Made by a program: the position numbers and the translations under genes. A stretch of 64,000 nucleotides of DNA from Effrenium voratum (taxonomy: Eukaryota > Sar > Dinophyceae > Suessiales > Symbiodiniaceae): assembly GCA_963377175.1 (NCBI GenBank), contig CAUJNA010001440.1:1-64000 (forward strand). Reading direction: 5' to 3'. The notes under the pieces are model-generated. The model had not been told where the DNA came from. It did not search any database and saw only the letters and a list, made by a program, of their open reading frames with translations. Each line of letters opens with the position of its first letter. The stretch's first letter is position 1. Shown here in pieces: positions 51,374-62,509 of this stretch.

Positions 51374-53143
51374 ATTTGAGGATGTAAGATAAGGACCGAA
51401 GGACCTGACCGTCTATCTCTCCCTGCGTTCTCGTTAATAGAATTCTATTGTTGGTGAAAGATAATGCATTGGGACGTGTCCGCGGTCATTCCCTTCGTTT
51501 GTATTTCCTTTTCATTTGTTGGTCTTTTCACATTGTCAAGGAGTTAACCAGAAATCTTCCTACCTTCTATGTAATGCTTCTTTTCTTATCATTAATTTCC
51601 CATTTCTACATCTTATATTATTTCCTTTTTGTTTATTTGCTATTATTCGTATTCTTATTGTGTCTTTTTCTTTTATTATTCATTCTGTCTTTATCATTCA
51701 TTTCCATTTCATTCTCTGGATCTTATCATAGCCTTATTAATATCTGAGGTTTACATGGAATAAAAGGAGCTGATAACCCATGCATTTTGGGAGATCTATA
51801 ATTCACCCTCCGAATCAAGGGTTAGGCCACCTTTGTCCCGCCGGTGGCACGGTCTCACGGTTCTCTGTTCCCTTCGTTGGTAAGGGGTAAAGACAGGAAA
51901 GATAGTGACTTTTCATCTTAGATTTCTATTGTCTCTTTTCACTCTTTCATTTGTCTTTCTTACATTCCTCTTTCATTCATTTGGAGAGTTGACGTGTGAG
52001 AGGGATTAACAGCGAGCGACAAAAGCGAGGAAGGAATATCTCTTTTCTGGTTATTTATCTTTGTATTTATAATTGCTTTTACGACAGAAATTCCTAGAAT
52101 GAAGATCCGTGAACGAGAGAGGAGACGAACGAGGGAAAGGAAAGAAGGATTTCATCTCCATTTTCTATCTCTTGTTCTTATTTTATGGTTATCTACTTGT
52201 CTATAGAATTCTCTTCTTTCTCTTGGTTAGGATTGAGTGTCTTTACAGTCGATGAAAAGGTCGGGAGATAACCTGTCATTTCCCTTTTCTATTTCATATT
52301 GGTAAGCCTTCTCTTTGCTACACCCGACCGGTGAGGAGGTGGCTAAGGCATGAATGAGAGGAATATAATGGACAAGAAAGGACATGAAGATAGAGGATAA
52401 TTCACTTTCTCTTTTCTCTATCACTTTCCAGTTCACTCATACACTTTACCAATCACCTGTCAATGGATGAGTGATGAGGAGATAATAGCTGATAAAGAGA
52501 TAGATGAGAGCAGGCATTAATCCTAACATGTCCTTACTAACCTTACAACCTGCTCTCGTTCCTAACCATATGAATGCCATGGCAAGCCACACAAAGAAGA
52601 AAGAAGATAAAGAAAGAAAGAAATAAACAAGAAATAAAAAGACAAAAGCTAACCAACATTCCTAATCTTTTATTTTCCTTTCGTATCTTTGCATTTCCCA
52701 TTCCTTAACCGTTCTATCTAAGATTGTAAACGAAAGAAGATTCCAAGATTAAAAGAAGGAAGTAATAAAGAAGCAAATAAACACAAAGTGATAAAGAATG
52801 GAGAAAGATAGCCTCTAACCCAGCTCTTCGCTCCCTTTGTCGCTACTTTCGGGAGTTATAGATCCCTCGTTCTTCAACTTTCGTTATCTCTTTTCTTTAG
52901 TATTTTATGCTTCTTTTCATCTCTTTATCATGTAGGATTTCTTCGTCGTAACAGCTAAAAGGATTTCTCTTTTATATTTATTGTTCTTTTCCTTTTTCAT
53001 CTTTACAAGCATTAGAAATCCATTCACAAACCAGATATTCCTAGAGATGGGATTCCGTCTCCTGTCGTTTACTTCCTTCATTCTTCCATCCATGTAATTC
53101 CCTACAATCCATCTCTTAGTAATAGCCTGTTAACCATTATATT

Positions 53144-53238
53144 GGTGGGTCTGGCCGGGCGTTTCTCTTCAGCGAATTCTATCGTTTGCCCTGGCCACGA
53201 AGGACCCACCAGACTGGTCAAGAACTCACCAAACAACA
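53144..53238 (+). repeat. E element copy E7
   Basis: Reading plus: ggtgggtctggcc, gcgtttctcttc, TATCGTTTGCC (ATCGTTT at 53181-53187), a stem-loop with ccacgaagg, then the conserved hairpin at 53215-53231 (TGGT, loop CAAGAACTC, ACCA), aacaac and an A-rich tail to about 53420. The ggtgggtc..ggcc start can also pair with ggccacgaaggacccacc inside the element. Confidence 0.85.
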
Positions 53239-53239
53239 T

Positions 53240-53420
53240 AAATCCTAAAGTCATAGATATGACAGATAATTAAATAGAAAATAACATGAAAATAAATATT
53301 AAATATAAAATAAACAAGACATATAACCTCAACAAATAAACACAAATAACCAAGATAAAAGAAACATAAAAGATAGACCATAAGACTTCTAGTTATTACG
53401 GAAAAGCAAATTAACTACAA
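53240..53420. repeat. A-rich tract following E7
   Basis: Plus-strand A-rich sequence (aataaata, ataaaataaac runs) directly downstream of E7 in element sense. Similar tracts follow E2, E3, E4 and E5, and precede E1, E6 and E9 as T-rich sequence on the plus strand. Confidence 0.7.
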
Positions 53421-54089
53421 ACAAAGAAGAAGTAAATAGATGATGGAAAGGCCCATAGGCCAAGAACCTACATTTTATGGTTACCTTTTCCCTCGCTTTA
53501 CTCGGTTTCCATTACACCTTTTCCCTCGTCTACAATCACAATGACGAGGAAGGAAAAGTAACCTCTAACCCGCTCCTCACCTCCGTTAGTCTCTAGGATG
53601 TACCTCTCTCTCCGGTCCCTTTCTGACCCTTTATCTTCCCCACGTCCTAACCAAGAGACGGGGAAGAGGTCAGGGACCGGGTTAGTGAGGTGAGGAAGGA
53701 ACGGGTTGGCACCATATCTTCATTCCTGCTCTCTCCGCTTCTCGCGGTCATATGATGAAGAGAGCAGACTGCCAACCCTCCGTCCTAACGACGAAGCCAA
53801 AGGGCGAGGAAGTGAATGGCGCCGGAATGAAGATGGAGGCAAGAGAAGGGAATGGTGGAAATAGAGTGTAATCTCCCAATCCATTCCCTCGTGGTTATTG
53901 GGATTACACGGCATGGCCCACCTCTTCCCTTCCTACCCTCTAAGCCTTGACCGGCGAGGGAAGGAGGTGGGTGGGGAGATGGGATAATGGGAGAGAACGA
54001 GGAAACGAGTGAACGGTGAGGATATGATGAGCTGTCCCTTTATTTTCGTTCATTCTTCACTTTGGGACAGTCATTCATCTCCCATCTCT

Positions 54090-54164
54090 CTCTATCTCTC
54101 TCACCGGACCCTCCAATCTAAGAAACAGAAATGATAGGAAAGAAAGGGTCCGGAGAGATAGAGG
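54090..54164. repeat. Two-tier stem-loop
   Basis: The outer stem tctctatctctc (about 54090-54101) pairs with gagatagaggg (54154-54164). The inner stem ccggaccct (54104-54112) pairs perfectly with agggtccgg (54145-54153). The same ccggaccct arm is reused in another hairpin around 54918-54973. Confidence 0.8.
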
Positions 54165-55189
54165 GGGATGAGTGACAAGAACGACAGGTCCTTGAAGTCT
54201 TTTATTCCTGTCTTTCACCTCGTCTTCCTTCGTCAGTTCTCGTTTATTGGTTATAGAGTGGCTCCAGAGTGTGAAAGGGTGTGACCGTTCCCTCCGGTCC
54301 CTTTCCTGTATATTCCTTTCACTCGCCTCTACATCATCTATTATCCCTTATCCTGGATTGACTGGCGAGTGATAGGAAAGTGATATCTCTTCCTCCTTGC
54401 CTTTTCCTACCGGCGACGGAGGGGAGACGGAGTGGGGAAAGGAACGTATCTTGACTCGCCGCTGTTCCATTCATTTCCTAGCTTTTAATCTTCGCAGCGG
54501 CGGAGAGATGAACCTCTGGAACAGCGAACAGCGAGGGAAACGAGCGAAGTGAGAGATGTGGATCCTAAAGTCTTTTTTACCTATCATCGGTTAACCCTTT
54601 CCCTTTACCATGTCACCCACAAAGAGAAAGGTGGGATGACATGAAGGAAAGGGTGAGAGGAAAAGCCATCATATGTCCACCTCATCCCTTCGGTTCCCAT
54701 CTCTAAGTCTCTGGGATAAAGACTGGGAAGGAGGAATCCATGAGATGAAAGTAAATAGCTGAACCCGGTCCTTCGTACACAAGAACTCAACTAAAAGGGA
54801 CCGGGATAATAGGTGAGGAATGATGATGGTAGGTGAATGAGAGGCTTGGCATCATATAGGATTACATGGATGTAAGAATGGCCTCTCAACCTACCATCTC
54901 TCTCATTCTCTTCTTTCCGGACCCTTCTATTCCCTAAGATAATTGGTTACAGGAATAGCGGGACAGGGTCCGGGAAAGATAGAATGGTTCCGTTCCTTCC
55001 ACTCACTTCCAAGTAATGCATTCGAGAGAAGCCCGAACGAAGTGGTGGGCGGTCATCATGTCACTTTCCTTCCTCTCAATCACCGCTGACGGGTGAATCA
55101 GGAAAGTGGATGACCAAGAGATAGGAAGGTTTGGAAGGGACAAAAGGACCGTGTACCCGCTCTCTCCGCTCGCTGTCAAGGCTCTGGAA

Positions 55190-55233
55190 GCCGTCCATTG
55201 GCTGTGAGTGACTCGCCAATGGAGATAGACGGC
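55190..55233. repeat. Two-tier stem-loop
   Basis: gccgtc (55190-55195) pairs with gacggc (55228-55233), and ccattggc (55195-55202) pairs with gccaatgg (55215-55222). Confidence 0.8.
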
Positions 55234-55495
55234 TGAGAGCCCATTCCTTATCCCTTCCAGCTCGTCTATTCTCGCTGTTAAGAAAGGAAAGTTACAATGT
55301 GAAAAAGACAGCGAGGGAACCAACCTAACGAAGAGAGGGGGAAAAGAAAGAAGGAAGATAACTCAGGAACCCACGACCTCTCTCCTCAGCCCTCACCAAT
55401 ATAATGGTTGCATCTGGGGCTGAGTTAAGATGTCTTGAGTTACCTTCCGGCTTAGAGACCAGTCCAAGCGCTGCATTCATCCACATCTCAGGGTC

Positions 55496-55640
55496 TTTTA
55501 TTTGCTTTCTTGTGTATTTCTTTTCTCTTGTTTGCTTCATTATCTTTTCTTTTTATTTATGTTTTCATCTTTATTGTTTATTCTTGTCTTTTTTATTATA
55601 TTTCTTTTCTCTTTCTTTTTCATGTGTCTTTACTATCAAC
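55496..55640. repeat. T-rich island upstream of E8
   Basis: About 145 nt of plus-strand T-rich sequence about 60 nt before E8, equivalent to an A-rich tail in element sense. Overlapping short frames here encode strings of Phe, Leu and Ser and are composition artefacts. Confidence 0.65.
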
Positions 55641-55697
55641 TAATTATCATCTTAAAATCAATAAAAAGACAAGATATAAAAGTGTAAGGAATAGCAT

Positions 55698-55776
55698 TCC
55701 AGGGAAGTTCATGCCCTTCTCCGACGGTTCCATCGTGGACGGGAGAGAACGATAATAGACGACTAGGAGATACTTC
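55698..55776 (-). repeat. E element copy E8
   Basis: In minus sense: gaagtatctcctag (diverged first box), ATCGTTC (one change), a stem-loop TTCTCC..GGAGAA with an inner arm, then the conserved hairpin at 55701-55717 (AGGG, loop CATGAACTT, CCCT). The hairpin is well conserved although both boxes have diverged. Confidence 0.78.
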
Positions 55777-58746
55777 TTAATCCCATTTGTAGCCTATGAA
55801 TCATTATCTTATTTTATATTTGTTTTCTTTTAATATTTTGTTTGTATGTTAGTGTTCTATTTTATGTTGTAATGATGAAGATAAAAGAAAAGCATTAAAT
55901 TGTAAATAAAAGTAAATAATGACATGTCCCTAAAGACACAGAAATAATAGAGTTTTTACGACCATGAAATCCCTGATCCACAGGTTATAGACAAGACAGA
56001 GAGGGCGGGGAATTGGAAGGAAGTAGATGTCATTTTCAATCTTCCCTCGGTCTTTTTCTACATGTAATCTCTGAGCTTGGAAGTGAGTCAATATTAGGTA
56101 GGGAATAGACGAGGGAAGATATGAGGGAGTTAATAGGTCAGAAAAGCCTTTATCTGTGGTAGGGGTTCACCCTCTGTTCTTACATTGTTCTTCCAAAATA
56201 TTAAAGTTGTAATAATAATGGGAAAGGAACCTACAAAAGAGAAAAGATGGTGAAAGCAAATTATAGATGTAGGAAGTGACTTAGACCAGGCTGTACATCT
56301 TAAAGTCATTTTATCCCTACCTTCGGGTCTTTTGGACACTTTGTCATAGCAACTTATAAATCCCTTTAATTCCCTTTATTCTCGGAGTTAGTGAGGGACA
56401 AGAATGGATTAGGAGAAGAGAAATCACTCTCCAAAAGATGAAAAGTCAGGCATTAAATTGTAAATCTTAGAATTTCTTTATCACTTTATCTGTCCTTTCA
56501 TTTCGGGAAGTCCCTCCATTCATTCCAGGAACCAAGAGAATTAGAATGTGATAAAGATGGAAAGGTACGGTAAGGCCTAGATCCTGGTGAATAGGTGGTT
56601 AGTGAAGTGATGGAGTGTGATAGCGGCCACTAGAAAGCCGCGAGAGACGGTAAGAAGAGAAGCTCTTGGACAAGCCGCCCTTCGTTCGTCACCTCTCTGT
56701 CTCTAGGAGTTAACGTGTAGACCGACATGAAGGCGGGACAAGCCCTGAGAATAAAGGGTTAGAAGGTAAAGGAAGGATAGTGTGAGGAGAGAGCGAGTTA
56801 TAGAGACGAGCGGAACAATTCTCATTCACTCACCTCTTCAGCCTCTGGGCTGTGTCTCTGAGTTCTCGTCCTTTTCTAATCCTCACGGACTCGCCGGCAT
56901 GGCCAAGAGGAGGAGGTACAATTAAAAGTGAAATAAGATAATGAATCTCTTGGACACTCCGCCACCGCCGGTGGGCGAGACTAAGGGTTAACTGTCTTCT
57001 CGAAATTCATTCAATCATCACATTAAAACCGAGAAAAGAATCCAGACGAAACGAGAAGACAGGAAGGAGTAGATGGTAGGGAGATGAGTCCATAGGAAGG
57101 ACGAAGGTGGCCTACAGCATATTAGTGCCTCCATCACTCTCTCATCGTTTCCTCTTCACTCGTTCCTGAGATGTAGTGAAAGAGAGGAATAACCCATAAA
57201 GCCAGTTCTCATTCTATTTCCACCGCATCCTCACCCATCTGTAACCACAATGAGATAGCCCTGACCGTGAGTCATGGCATGTAGTGGAGATGCGGTGACC
57301 AGAAGATGTGGAAGAGAGAACGAAGTGAAAGGAAATCTATTCCTCATTGCCTCGCTTCTTTTGGAGAGTTAGCGAGTCTTTCATCCATCTATTCCATTCC
57401 TAAGAAGATAGGAATGACAGGTGATTGACAGAGAGATGAATACAGCTGTTATCTGTTTCCTTTTACTTGCTTTCCTGTGGTTCATTCCTTCACCATTTCT
57501 ACATCTTAGGCTTGTCCGCTCCATAAGAGCTTCCACACACCTCACAAAGGAATAGCAGTTAGGTGACAAGGAAAGAAGGGAACAGTGACCGTGTGGTGTG
57601 AGGGTTATCTTCCCATGGAAGGACTTGTCTGTTAACATCTTGTCCCTAACCGCTATTACACGGTCAATGATTGGGAGAGAGACCAAGAGACCAGTCCAGG
57701 ATGGGAAGAGTGGACGTGGGAATGAAGGTTGGATGATATGGTCGCCCCACAGTCTTCTCTGTGGTATATCTTAGTCTCTTCCTTACCTATCTTCTTTTGT
57801 TTTTATTATGTTCTTGTTCTTTCTTGTGTTACCGTCTTTCTCGTTCTTTATCTTCCAGATTCTTGAGTCTTGAGGATTAACCACTGACTGCAAAGAACGA
57901 GAAAAGCGGAGATACAATGTGAGGAAGATATAAAAAGACTTCTAAATCTTGGCCAGAGGCTGGATCTTCCTTCACTCGATTTCTCGTGAATTAAAGATGA
58001 AGACAAGAGAAGGAAGAACAGACATTCCTCTAACCATAAGATACCGCCTCCGGCTGAGCCTTCCATGACATGGTCCCAACCAAATATTCCTCACCTTCCT
58101 TGACAAGCGAAGGGAGTGAGCGCTGGGTCATATCTTCCCACATTCCACCGCCGGTGGCTGACCTAGGATATTGGGTGACGGCGAGAAGCGCCAGGAATAA
58201 GAGATGGAATTAATGGGCGAGCCTTCGCATGTAGGATCTTTTCCTTTTTCAACATTCATTCTCGCCAACGAGGCAACCGTAAAGCCGAGAGAAGTGGTTA
58301 TTTGTAGGGCATTATTATCACCCAATATGAGATAGAAAAGGGAAAGGTAAGAGGTAAGAAAGCGAGGATTAACCGTTCACATATCTCTCCTCGCTGCCTC
58401 GTCGGTTAGACAGTTGGGTGAATGATGAATCCAGAGACACCTACAAAGCAAAGAACCATCCAAGATGAACCATGAAGAGATACACCGTCCCTCACTTGTC
58501 TAACCCTTTTATCTAATCCTCAATTCTAAGGCTTCCGGAACTAGAATGAAGCCGGAAAACAAAGGAAACAGAGAGGGAAAGAATATGAGGTTAGATAAGG
58601 CCGCTGGCAGCATTCTATTTGAGGTTATATCCCCTTCCTTCTCTTTCCCTTGGATAGTGTTTGTTAGAGATAAAAGAAAAGACACAAGGGAAAGGAAGGG
58701 GAAGAAGGATGTGAACGGAGAGAACAGGATCCACTCTTTTCCTCTC

Positions 58747-58814
58747 TTTTCCTTCTCTTGGATCCCATGTCAGGTCTGTTAACTCCTGACGGATCCAAAT
58801 GGAGAAGAGAAAAG
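58747..58814. repeat. Stem-loop
   Basis: ttggatcc (58758-58765) pairs with ggatccaa (58791-58798). Further out, ttttccttctc pairs with gagaagagaaaag. The loop includes ttaactcctgac, a recurrent apical motif. Confidence 0.78.
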
Positions 58815-58916
58815 GGAAAAGGTATGAAGGAAAAGGAAACAGGATACCGCTCCCAAAGTAATTCTTGGATTGGTCGCTAAAGCATATTTTTCTTTTACAT
58901 TTCTTTTATTGTGGTT

Positions 58917-59005
58917 GGGTTTGTGTTCTTGGGTATTTTCTGGACCCGTCTTGACAGGTGTAAGAAGCCGGGGACAAACGATGAAAGACTAGGGAGATAA
59001 ACGCT
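58917..59005 (-). repeat. E element copy E9
   Basis: In minus sense: agcgtttatctccc, ATCGTTTGTCCCCGG, a stem-loop region, then the hairpin at 58931-58947 (GGGT, loop CCAGAAAAT, ACCC). The stem geometry is kept, but the loop is the most diverged of all copies. It continues into acacaaaccc and an A-rich tail (plus-strand T-rich 58885-58916). Confidence 0.78.
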
Positions 59006-62000
59006 CGGTGACACATACAAAGTAAATAGCTGCAAACAAGAATGAAGTAAAGATGGGTAAGGAATGGCTGATATAACGGCGAGAAGGCCGGAAATAGAAA
59101 GTGGAGATATACTGAAAAATAGCTTGTCTTCTTACCTTCATCTGGGACCTGAGGACCAGCCTCTTCTTTCTATCTTCTATCTCCGAAGCGACGAGGGAGC
59201 TGTGAGAGCGAGTGCAGAGAGGAGGTAAAGAGTTGGAGATGAAGATAAAAGACCAGGCTTCACAAAGGCATTATTCCATCATAACTTCCTTCCTTTCGGA
59301 TCTTATCCTAGTTCTTGTTTGTTTGGTAGGTTCCTGAGATTAATTGCATCGAAAGGAAGGGAAAGTAAAGTCTCTTTTATCTCGCCTTCCTCTATCCATT
59401 ATCACTGTCTCTTCTTTTCTCGTTTATTGATTACTCCGGAAGTCGAGGGTAGGAGACGAGGAGGAAGAAGTACATTTGGGGCCGGAAGGCGGTGTAATGA
59501 CATTTCCTTTTTCCTTAGGTTAAATGCTTTTAGGATGTAATGGACAGCTTGGAAGCTTCTCTCACACTCACGATGGAAGAACCCATCCAATGTACCCGCC
59601 AGGCCTTATCCTAGCCTGTTCTATTCTCTTCTTTTCCTCACTTACAATCCTATCCTTGGAAAGACTAAGGGAAGATATAACCGAGCGGAGCAAGGGAAGA
59701 GCGAGGGGTGGATCTATAGGTAAGAACACACGGGTTACCGGCTATCACTTATGTCCTCATCCTTTCCCAACCTTGTGTCTCTTGATTTCCAGGAAATTGA
59801 TTCACAAGGAAGAGATAAAGATAGGAAAGGTTGGGAAAAGAAAGGATGAGGGAGTATATGACAGGGAACGGAATGGAATGACGAGAACAAGATGTGGAAA
59901 CCCATTCCTTTTCCCTGATGTAGAGTCTTCTCTCTTCAACATTACCTGCCACCTCTTAATCTCTGTGGCATAATGCTGCACCCAACTGTCACGCCTCGCG
60001 GTTGAGTGAATAGTGACGGAGTGAGAAGAGATTAGGATGTAGGATTACACACTTTCATTAAACCTCCAATCTTAGGAATGAGAATGTATCTCTTGGTCAC
60101 ATCTCTGTTCTTCATTCTATATCCAGTGTCTCAGGACCTACAATTTGCTGGCTTCTTTTCTCGTTTTTAATGTTGAAAAGGTCCTGTATCCACTGTCAAG
60201 ACACACAAAGAGAAAGGAAAGTAAAAAAGGATTGTATCATCTCATTCCTTCCTTTGTCAGTCCTTCGTACATCATATAAAATCTGTTCTCCCTCAAACTC
60301 CAGGATCTATAGGTGAGAGAGTTATCTTAGGAACGAAGTAATAACTGTTCATCCTGGATTTTGAGAAGGTACAATATGAATGAGGATAATGGGTACACGA
60401 TGGAAGGGCTAGCCCGGTCCCTGACCTGACGGAGGAAGTAGAAGGGAAAGGAACGGTAAGGCATAATGCCGTGGGCACTCACTTTGTGTCGGAGGGAATA
60501 GATATCTTGGAGACTCATTCACTTTCTAGTATTATTTGCTTTATTAATATCTGTCTTCTTTCATTTCATTTTCTATTTTATGTTGTCAGGAATGGGATCA
60601 CCTACTGGTGAGAGGTACATCAGGAACTAGGTAAGGGTTAGGATAGTGAATGCAGAGAAAGGAAAGATATAGATGAGAGAGTTATCATGCCTCGTCCCTC
60701 TGGTTCTCGTCTGTAGGTGATGTTAGACCTCACTTTCAGGGTCTTGAATCCTAAGGAAAAGGAATTAATACTAGAGAATTCACGAGAATAAAAGAGGAGG
60801 ATAATATGAATGAAGATAGCCTTTCCATTCCTTACTACCTGCTCTCGTCCTTTCCTACGTGTGTGCCCACTCCGGACTGACGAAGGATGAGGAAGGAAAG
60901 CTATCTCTCTCACTCACCGACCTAACCACACACCGGACGGGATCTTCTCTAGGTCATGTTCTTTCTCTTCCCATCATCCTCCGCTTCTCGCGGGCTCTTC
61001 AGGAGCTAGGATGATGATGGAAGCAATTACACACCAAAATAATGGTTAACAGGTGAGGGAGTGAGGAACGAGGGACAGCCTCACCATTCATCTCATGTAA
61101 TCTTCATTCCATTGTGAGTTCTTGTTTAGGGAATTCCTATCACTTGTGTCCCAACCAAATGCAGCTATTAACTCCGTCACGCCTTTGTGGCTAGCCGTCT
61201 TTCTAATCCTTCCACCATTTCAATTCTCAAGATTAAGGGAGTTAACGTAAATGAGAGGAATAATAGATAAAGAAAGAATGAAAAAGAAAGCAAGTAAACA
61301 AACAATAATAAAGAAACCAAATAATAAGAAATGACTTTATCTCTCACTCATCTCCATGTCATATCTGTTCTCTTTCTTTTCTCTTTTCATCTTTATCTTT
61401 GATGGTTAGTTTTTCCCATGTAATTCCCGCTGCCGGGATAGTGAGTGAGTCAATGCAATGTAAAAGTGACTTCCTACCCGCTATTCTTGAAGGCGGGGAA
61501 GAGGGTGTAAGGAAGATAAAAGATACACCATAAGACGAGGAAGGCTTGCCTGGTGGCGGAGGAATTAGGACCTTTTCTGTTATCTCTTCTTTCTTCTAAC
61601 CTCATCACTGTCTCCCAATAAACCTACAATATTAACTCCTAAAAGCTGCCAGCCGGCATATCTTTCCAGTTCTCCCAAACACTATCCTATCCCTGGCACA
61701 GGGTGGGGAAGTAATAGGTGAGTACACGGGCTCTTTTCCTTTCGTAAAAGCCGTGAAATGCATTGAGGAAGCCATGAGGCTATACCTCTCTATTTCCTAC
61801 CCTTTATCTCGTTAACCCGTTAATCTTGGATCACAGATTAGTTCACAATGAATAATTGACGAGATAAAGGGAAAGGAAATCCTATGTCATGTTCTTCCTC
61901 ATCCTTCCATTGCCTTGCTCATCCCGGCTCTTGGCCTATGGCTGAGGCAATGGGGATGAGATGGTAATATGATGAAGGAAACCGCCATTACTTGTCCATT

Positions 62001-62110
62001 CATTTCCTGACACATCTTAGTTCCATCAAATGCGGTTTCCCTAAGCCCTTCCTCACCCTCTGTCCTAGCCGCTGGAAGGCGTCCCAATGGCGGGTGAGGT
62101 GTAGTGACTG

Positions 62111-62160
62111 GAAATCCAGGGTCAACAGCATGTAGAAAAGACTCCAAGATCCTGGATTTC
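62111..62160. repeat. Perfect 10-bp stem-loop
   Basis: gaaatccagg (62111-62120) pairs with cctggatttc (62151-62160), a purine-first unit. A further gtgac/gtcac pairing lies just outside. Confidence 0.83.
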
Positions 62161-62434
62161 ATGGTCACTCACTTTCTCTTTCTTGTCTCACATGGTCCTC
62201 CCATTCATAGCCCAGAGGCTTACGTAATAACTAGAAAGGGAGGGACAATGGATGAGGAAATGAGACAAGAGAAAGTGATGCCAGCCCGTTCCTGGCTTCC
62301 TCAGACACAATTCTATCTCACTCTCCGTTCCACTCCTTCCTACCCTCTCGTTCCTCGCGACGGAGTGGAGAGAGGATAGACGAGAGAGAAGAGAACTCAC
62401 GGTCAATGGCAAGCCTGTCCCTTTATTGCAGTTC

Positions 62435-62509
62435 CTGGAGTTCCCATGGAATGCATTGTCTTTTCCTTGTCACTCAACCATAACCAAGAGAAGAGAATGG
62501 GAACTCCAG
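62435..62509. repeat. Perfect 13-bp stem-loop
   Basis: ctggagttcccat (62435-62447) pairs with atgggaactccag (62497-62509), the longest uninterrupted small-hairpin stem I verified in the window. Confidence 0.86.

Noticed and set aside
7244..59005. E elements as hammerhead or other known small ribozymes
   Set aside because: The gagaaac part recalls a gaaa core, but the ctgatga core and the required helix order are missing in every copy.
59524..59973. 149-codon open frame, the longest in the window
   Set aside because: It runs through several hairpin arms, has no recognisable domain, signal or family feature, and is about as long as expected in stop-poor R/Y-biased DNA of this length.
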